Part shown: positions 58,771-64,000 of the stretch, piece by piece | Layout: every line of letters starts with the position of its first letter | Position numbering within the stretch: the stretch's first letter is position 1 | Source: Paraescarpia echinospica | Taxonomy: Eukaryota; Annelida; Polychaeta; Sabellida; Siboglinidae | Assembly (NCBI GenBank): GCA_020002185.1 | Contig: CM034539.1 | Span: 26,136,032 to 26,200,031 of the forward strand | Direction: 5' to 3' | Length of the DNA: 64,000 nucleotides | The notes under the pieces: generated by a model | What the model was told of the DNA's origin: nothing | What the model saw: only the letters and a program-made list of their open reading frames with translations | Databases searched by the model: none | Made by a program: the position numbers and the translations under genes

Positions 58771-59675
58771 CTTAACTGTTCCTACTATTTCCCTACTGCT
58801 GTAAGCTCCCTGCACTGATCTCTATTTATAACTTCCACTGATCTCTATAACTAGTAGTGGATGTTTCCCTATCTCTGATCACTGGGGTGGCTGAGTGGAG
58901 CAGCCTGGGTGTCAGAGATTATGCTGTAAGCCTGTGTATTGGAGTAGCCTAGGCTCACTGCCTGCAGTTGTCCCAGTGTCAAACAGAATGCCTCCATGTG
59001 GGCTGTAACTATAATATGTGTAACGGAAAATCTACTGCACTGGCAGAACCTGAGGAACTTTAAAACAGCAATATACATAATTATCAATGCAATATAAAGA
59101 TATGATCTAGGATTAAAATAAAATAACTTAGGTATACTCAAAAAGGTTAAAGCATATTTAGCCAAAATTATAAGGAATATTATTAAGATGTTTTACTATA
59201 CATGTTGCAGCTATTGCTTCACTCCAATTCAATCAGTATTATGTCATTAATTGCTACTGTTTTTAAGTCAAAATGCATGCTATGTATACATCTTGTGAAC
59301 AAATAAAGTAGTTCATAGTTCATCTCTTCTTTCCATTCTGGGGGTGGGTGGTAGGGGCATAATAAGAACAGAAAATGTGTGCACATTTTCTTAAACAACC
59401 TATAACTGTACTACATGCGAGATTGCAGCTCACCAACTCTCCTGCAAGGTTTCTACAACCACTGGAAATCAGCCTAAATAGCAGAATATTGGGATAAAAT
59501 TCTACAGTATTTTTAATAACACATTAACTAATATATATATACAATCTTCACGAAACAGTCTACTCGAATATTGTTAATTGCCCAGTGTGGGAGAGTGAAT
59601 GCTTAGTGGGCTTCAGGGATTGTAGGCACTGGGGTGAGACATTCTGATGTCATACACCTTTTGTACCATTACAAG
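58771..59675. other. No gene seen
   Basis: No coding signal. A short dyad of agtggatgtttcc/ctgatctctat repeats near 58.82 kb. Confidence 0.4.
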
Positions 59676-59677
59676 TA

Positions 59678-60645
59678 CAGTAAAACCTGTCATAGCGGCC
59701 ACCTCTCCATAACGATAACCTGGATATAACGGTCACTTTTGAAAGTCCCGAATGACTTCCTATTAGTTTGCACTGCCCACTACCTGTCCATAATGGTAAC
59801 CTGTCTTGCGTATAACAGTCAGTTAATTTGGACTGAACCATTCATAGTCAACCTGCCGCTTGAGGGCAGGCCATAATTTCCCTGAATAAAATGCCATTGC
59901 GTCGTTGTCATCGCGTGTACATGGAACTATCAAATTGCTATCAATAGTTGCTGGCATCATCAGCTTGTTGCAGCAACTATGTGGCTCTTTTACTTCAGCA
60001 AAGACGAGTAGAATCAGCTTTGATGGCCAAAGTGAGCTCGGAGAAGCCATGAGCATGTAGCCACAGATGGAAGCAGGCTGTTGTAATATTTACCTAGGTG
60101 GCTTGGCATAGCTGGAGAGACTGCCTAGGCTAGGTAAATATTACAGTGGCAAATTGTATTGATAAGAGAAGCCATTGAAGCGGGCTGTTGTAATATTTAT
60201 TTAGGCTGCTTGGCATAGCTGGAGAGACTGCTTAGGTAAATATTAAAATGCTTGGGGTACCTTAAATTGTGTCGATAATCCCCCCTTAGCAAATCTGGGT
60301 CAAGGCTTGCCTTGCACTGTTCACACCCTCATGTTTCCTTTTGGACATCAAAGCTTTTTCTGTTTGCCTTTACTTGGAGGGTGTGACTGATTTCAACATG
60401 GCCCAAAAGAAAAAAGGAACATCAATTAAATATAGCAAGTTGTGTAGCGTATTATTTAATATTATTGTTAACGCTAGGTTTGTATTGTTCACGAGAGTAC
60501 CAACTAGCGAACGTCAACGTAACCATCCATAATACTGTGGCTCCACCTAGTGAGTGTCAAAGTTATGAAACTCCATAACGGCAACCTGCCTGTAACGATA
60601 ATTTTGTGCAGTTCCAACGATGACCGTTATGGACAGGTTTTACCG
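59678..60645. mobile_element. pogo/Tigger-like DNA transposon, 968 bp, defective
   Basis: The left end CAGTAAAACCTGTCATAGCG and the inverse of the right end CGGTAAAACCTGTCCATAAC form TIRs of the pogo/Tigger type, flanked by TA dinucleotides (59676-59677 and 60646-60647). Subterminal copies of ccataacggcaacctg and taatggtaacctgtc repeat the TIR motif. Near 60397 a plus-strand MAQKKKGTSIKYSKL recalls the start of a CENP-B-like transposase, but the frame stops soon. The element is therefore a remnant with most of its transposase lost. Confidence 0.82.
60070..60250. repeat. Two copies of a palindrome-bounded 70-bp block
   Basis: ggctgttgtaatatttacct at 60075 and ggctgttgtaatatttattt at 60184 each start a block with ggcttggcatagctggagag and end in ctaggtaaatatta, the inverse of taatatttacctag. 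Each block could form a hairpin. They lie inside the pogo-like element. Confidence 0.75.
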
Positions 60646-60837
60646 TATAATGATATAATTAGCTACGCACCAAATTGTTAGTGTGTCATGGCACTATACG
60701 TTGATAACATGCATACTACAAGCAAACTTTGAATGCCATCCACTCAACATTTCCATGCTATCCATGTGCACATGCAAAACCTTCACAGTCATGTTGTGTT
60801 ATCATTTTGCTTACACATAAAGACATAATCTGACATA

Positions 60838-61203
60838 ACTTGATACGTTTTTGTAGCAGCACATTTGTACCTCTAGTGTATCATTGCAACATAACTTACA
60901 TGCTGTGTGCCAAATTTGAATGTCATGCTTGTAATATTTCCAAGCAATCCATTTGCATATAAAATGTAAAACTTTAACAGCCGTTTTCTTCATTTTCACT
61001 TTTTGACCCCTACCATGTTCAATGCTCCATAACTCCGCCAATTTTTGTAGCAGTCAAATTTTTTGAAACTGTAAACACCCTACCCAACCTTTACAAGGAT
61101 GCAAGAAAACAATGTTACAATTTTTCCGACTTATCACTCATGTGGTCAGCCGGGGGCACATATAGTCCAGAGGGCTTCAGGGCCTCTAGGCCCATTTTTT
61201 ATC
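60838..61203. repeat. Dispersed repeat, copy 2 of a 370-bp pair
   Basis: Direct-orientation relative of 46019-46400, ending at ggcccattttttat. No coding sequence. Confidence 0.85.
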
Positions 61204-61410
61204 TGGGTCTGTTTACTATTGCTTCGCAAACCATAATATACCAACATGTATTTCCACAAACCGTGTGTGCATACATATGTGTGTGCACGCGTACATAAAT
61301 TGTTTGTGGATGAAGTTGGTGATTATGTACAACATGGATGTGGTGCAAATAAAATAATTAAAAACTTGTTGTGGATAAAAACAGTGCTACACGGCAGTTC
61401 TGGCTAAACA

Positions 61411-61420
61411 TATATAAAAG
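61411..61420 (+). promoter_or_regulatory. TATA box candidate
   Basis: tatataaaag, close to the TATA consensus, stands about 105 bp before the ATG at 61516. A start site near 61440 would give a short leader. Support is positional only. Confidence 0.45.
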
Positions 61421-61515
61421 TGTCAAGTGTCTGAGTCAGTTCCTCTTGTAGACAGCTTGCTAATAAACATGTCTGGTTGTTTCAGAATTTTGCACCTCCT
61501 CAGTGACGTGATTCC

Positions 61516-61993
61516 ATGATGGTCAAGCCAACAATACTCAGAGTGGTCAAGCTGTTGCTGATTGTGTCCACTGTCAGCACATACCTTCTCTTGAGACAAA
61601 CCGTGCAGGACAAAGAGACACATGTGGTCAAATGGTCAGTGCGGTCAGTGAAAATGTCCAACACGTCAACAGAGCTGAGCTTCAACAACCAGTTGTTACC
61701 TTCTTGTGTGTCTGGAGATGCTCTCGATACCCCGCCACTTGTTAAGTAAGTTAAAGTTTATTTTTTTTTAAATTATCAAGTTAATACGTGCACAAGGCAA
61801 AATTGCATATAACACGTGTCCAAAATAAAAAAATTAACAACCTTAAATCATCAAGTTTATACCAAACAGGGTTTTTGTTAAGTGTGACGATAGCAGGGAC
61901 TATGACCCCCATAGCAGGGACCACATAACATGCTCTGACCAAGTCACAGCGTGTGTTGCAGACCACTGTGGGTACAACAGGACTATAATGTGA
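61516..61993 (+). CDS. Candidate small type II membrane protein, two exons
   Basis: Exon 1 (61516-61745) begins MMVKPTILRVVKLLLIVSTV, then STYLLLRQ: a basic N-terminus and one hydrophobic span (about residues 7-25) without a clear cleavage site, typical of Golgi type II proteins. It ends at a consensus donor gtaagt in phase 2. A candidate exon 2 at 61870-61993 starts after accaaacag, restores the phase exactly and adds VFVKCDDSRDYDPHSRDH, then ITCSDQVTACVADHCGYNRT, with four cysteines and an NRT glycosylation site, before a TGA. Total about 117 residues. An alternative donor near 61970 would continue the gene. The 5' leader may include a splice acceptor at 61485 (ggttgtttcag). I do not recognise the family; the N-terminus recalls glycosyltransferases or sulfotransferases, but no catalytic domain is seen. 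Confidence 0.45.
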
Positions 61994-63329
61994 TGTAACC
62001 TATTAAGTCCTAGATAAGTTATTTTGACTTACCGTATTCATTCTTTTTAACGTACAATATGCTTATGAAATATTCTTAAGGTTACACAAATCTGTTTCTC
62101 AAACCAGTGTGAAAATAACAAAATGGTGGCAGTTATGTGTAATTTTACTGTCTACTCTACTCCACTATGTGATGCCACAAGATCATTCATTCCCGTTTTT
62201 AAAACAAACATGGCACCGTTAACACATTCTGATTTAGAAAGCTATTTTTGTTAATATTTAAAACTACTTCTCATTGGAGAGATGTGTTAGCAGTGGACAG
62301 CAATGACAGTGGTGCAAAGACACGGAAAAAGAAATAGAGCAGGCCATGCCATCCTCTACATACAATACATGCATGTTTAGTTCAGCCGGGATGACACACG
62401 TTAACGTAACTGATGCTAACTGGAAGTGATTTATACATGCACGTGATGGTGATTTTGTGGTCAAAGGGATACTGGAACTTTGCAAAGGCTGCGGATGCAG
62501 CTGGAACTTTCTTTCCCATGGTCATATTATCAATGGTTGACAGGGAATTACAATAAATTATGTGACCGGTTTTCGTCATAGATCAACGTCAGATGGTGCT
62601 GAAAAAGGGGGGGTGTACACTAATTAGGGCACGTACAGTAAAAAGAACGAATACGGTATGTCAGTTCCATTTTTTGTTCTGTCTGTTCATCTAAAAACAA
62701 ATCTTAACCCTTACTTGTATCTCTGAGTATTCAGACACTACTATCTGTAGACAATGCTACGAGGACATTCAGTCTCCTATCTGACCTACCACTATGGTGG
62801 AAAAGCATCCAGGAATCGCCAAGATTAATCTAGCTCCAAGTTGAAATGCAGGAGGATTGTTTTCCTCAAGCACTCTTAAATTGGTTTCATAATATTAAAT
62901 ATAAAAATTCAGATTTGACATAATATTTAAATGTTTCACAAATGTTATCATAAGCTTTATAATTGAAACATGTCGATCATAAAATAACTGCTAGCAGAAT
63001 TCTCATCACTATTCACTGAGTTGATAAACTATGCATTGTTAGTTTACAATTTCTTTTAAGGTTAAACAATGATGCCTTTTGTTTCCCTTTTAACATCAAT
63101 ATTTCCAACATAACAAGATTGCAACATTATGTTTGCCGCTAAGCATAGCCAAATCTTAATAAATTACATATTATATATCACTATACAAATAGGATAATTT
63201 GAATGGATCTAGTAAGTTGATTGTGTTAATAACTAAAAATTGTTGGACTCTCGATAAGCCTAAGGTTTCTTAGTCGTCCAAATGCTATCTGGAACGTGCA
63301 GCTTTGGATCGGAGTGTTGTTAAATAAGT
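61994..63329. other. No gene seen
   Basis: AT-rich sequence without a credible exon. No AATAAA signal was found close behind the candidate stop at 61993. Confidence 0.4.
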
Positions 63330-63640
63330 GCAGAAACCAATTATGCCTCCTCAGTGTCACCATTATATATTATAAATAAATATAAATATCTGTCTACATT
63401 TTAAACCTCAATGTGTTCTTTCCACCATTCAACATAGTTTCAGGCATGTGATGTTATAAACTATGAATAAAACATTGCGTTCTGTGCCATATTTGATGCC
63501 AAAATAGTGCTCTGGTTTGTGTCAGTCTGCGCCGCTGTGGCTGTGCGTTAGCGCGCAACGCGCATGAAAAAAGCAATACAACATCGCGGGTTGATGCAAA
63601 CTGGAGCACTATTTAGGCCTACCGAATCACTATTGATATA
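63330..63640. mobile_element. Diverged relative of the foldback MITE
   Basis: cctcaatgtg.., accattcaacatagtttcag and gcatgtg, then, across a CpG-rich centre, gttgatgcaaactggagcac and tatttaggcc. This is the same order of landmarks as 21915-22304, with the outermost ends lost. Confidence 0.6.
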
Positions 63641-64000
63641 AAAAAGTGTGGTTATAAGCCTAATTGAAAAATGATCAGAAACATATACAAGTCAAATAAA
63701 GACAGTTTCGCTTTGTTGGGGGCTTCGACACAACGTTAACGAACTAGCCGCGCATCACAAATACGTAACAGTAAGCATTAACCAGTTCCGTGACACTCCC
63801 GCAGTAATTAAATACTTATGTGTGTGTATTTTCCTCGACTTCTAACATTTCTGCTTAGAACTTAGGTCAGTCTTAAGAGTGTTTTAATTTGTGAAACAGC
63901 ATTGCTACGTTGTTGCTTGCTGAGCGGTTCGCCAGGGGCGTCCGTCTATGAAAAAGCAATGTGGCAGGCTCTATCGGGAGAATCACAAGTGATGCTAAGA

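Overview
This is a window of nuclear DNA from an invertebrate animal. The evidence is one long multi-exon protein gene with GT-AG introns, AT-rich introns crowded with repeats, tRNA-derived SINEs, several clades of non-LTR retrotransposon, LTR retrotransposons and many short inverted-repeat DNA transposons. Nothing bacterial, viral or organellar is seen. The species cannot be fixed from the sequence; a lophotrochozoan or a non-vertebrate deuterostome would both fit.

The one confident host gene is on the minus strand between about 17.48 and 3.64 kb: gamma-synergin (SYNRG), an EH-domain partner of the AP-1 clathrin adaptor. I traced twelve exons by hand, and the phase of every one of the eleven introns is compatible with its neighbours. 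The first exon (start codon) was not found. The C-terminus is uncertain because the last exon has no clear donor and its tail does not look coding. The introns hold a 3.1 kb minisatellite of 57/55-bp units that splits the EH domain, SINEs, a hAT-like element and smaller tandem repeats. A decayed CR1-like retrotransposon lies just 5' of the first exon found.

Region by region: 1-2.9 kb is a 39-bp minisatellite followed by a decayed RTE-like retrotransposon. 3.6-17.5 kb is SYNRG. 17.7-19.9 kb is the CR1-like element. 20-23.3 kb holds diverged tandem repeats and a foldback MITE. 23.5-39.06 kb is a nested composite: a 1.7 kb DNA transposon (15-bp TIRs, 5-bp target duplication gttcg) that received a Ty3/gypsy element (27.19-32.93 kb, target duplication atgat) and a second LTR retrotransposon (33.04-38.56 kb), and then suffered a 2.53 kb tandem duplication. 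39.4-42 kb has an RT fragment, a small hAT-like element and a 2 kb element with 240-275 bp inverted arms. 42-52 kb is dispersed-repeat territory with a hAT-like element, RT fragments and SINE pieces. 52-56.5 kb shows no recognisable gene. 56.5-58.15 kb is a hAT-like element with a second hAT MITE nested in it. 59.68-60.65 kb is a pogo/Tigger-like element. At 61.4-62.0 kb a TATA box precedes two phase-compatible exons of a possible small type II membrane protein of unknown family. The rest to 64 kb is empty apart from a MITE relative.

All retroelement coding regions carry stops, frameshifts or lost catalytic residues, so this is a graveyard of elements around one conserved trafficking gene. 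Some insertions are recent: LTR pairs differ at only two positions.
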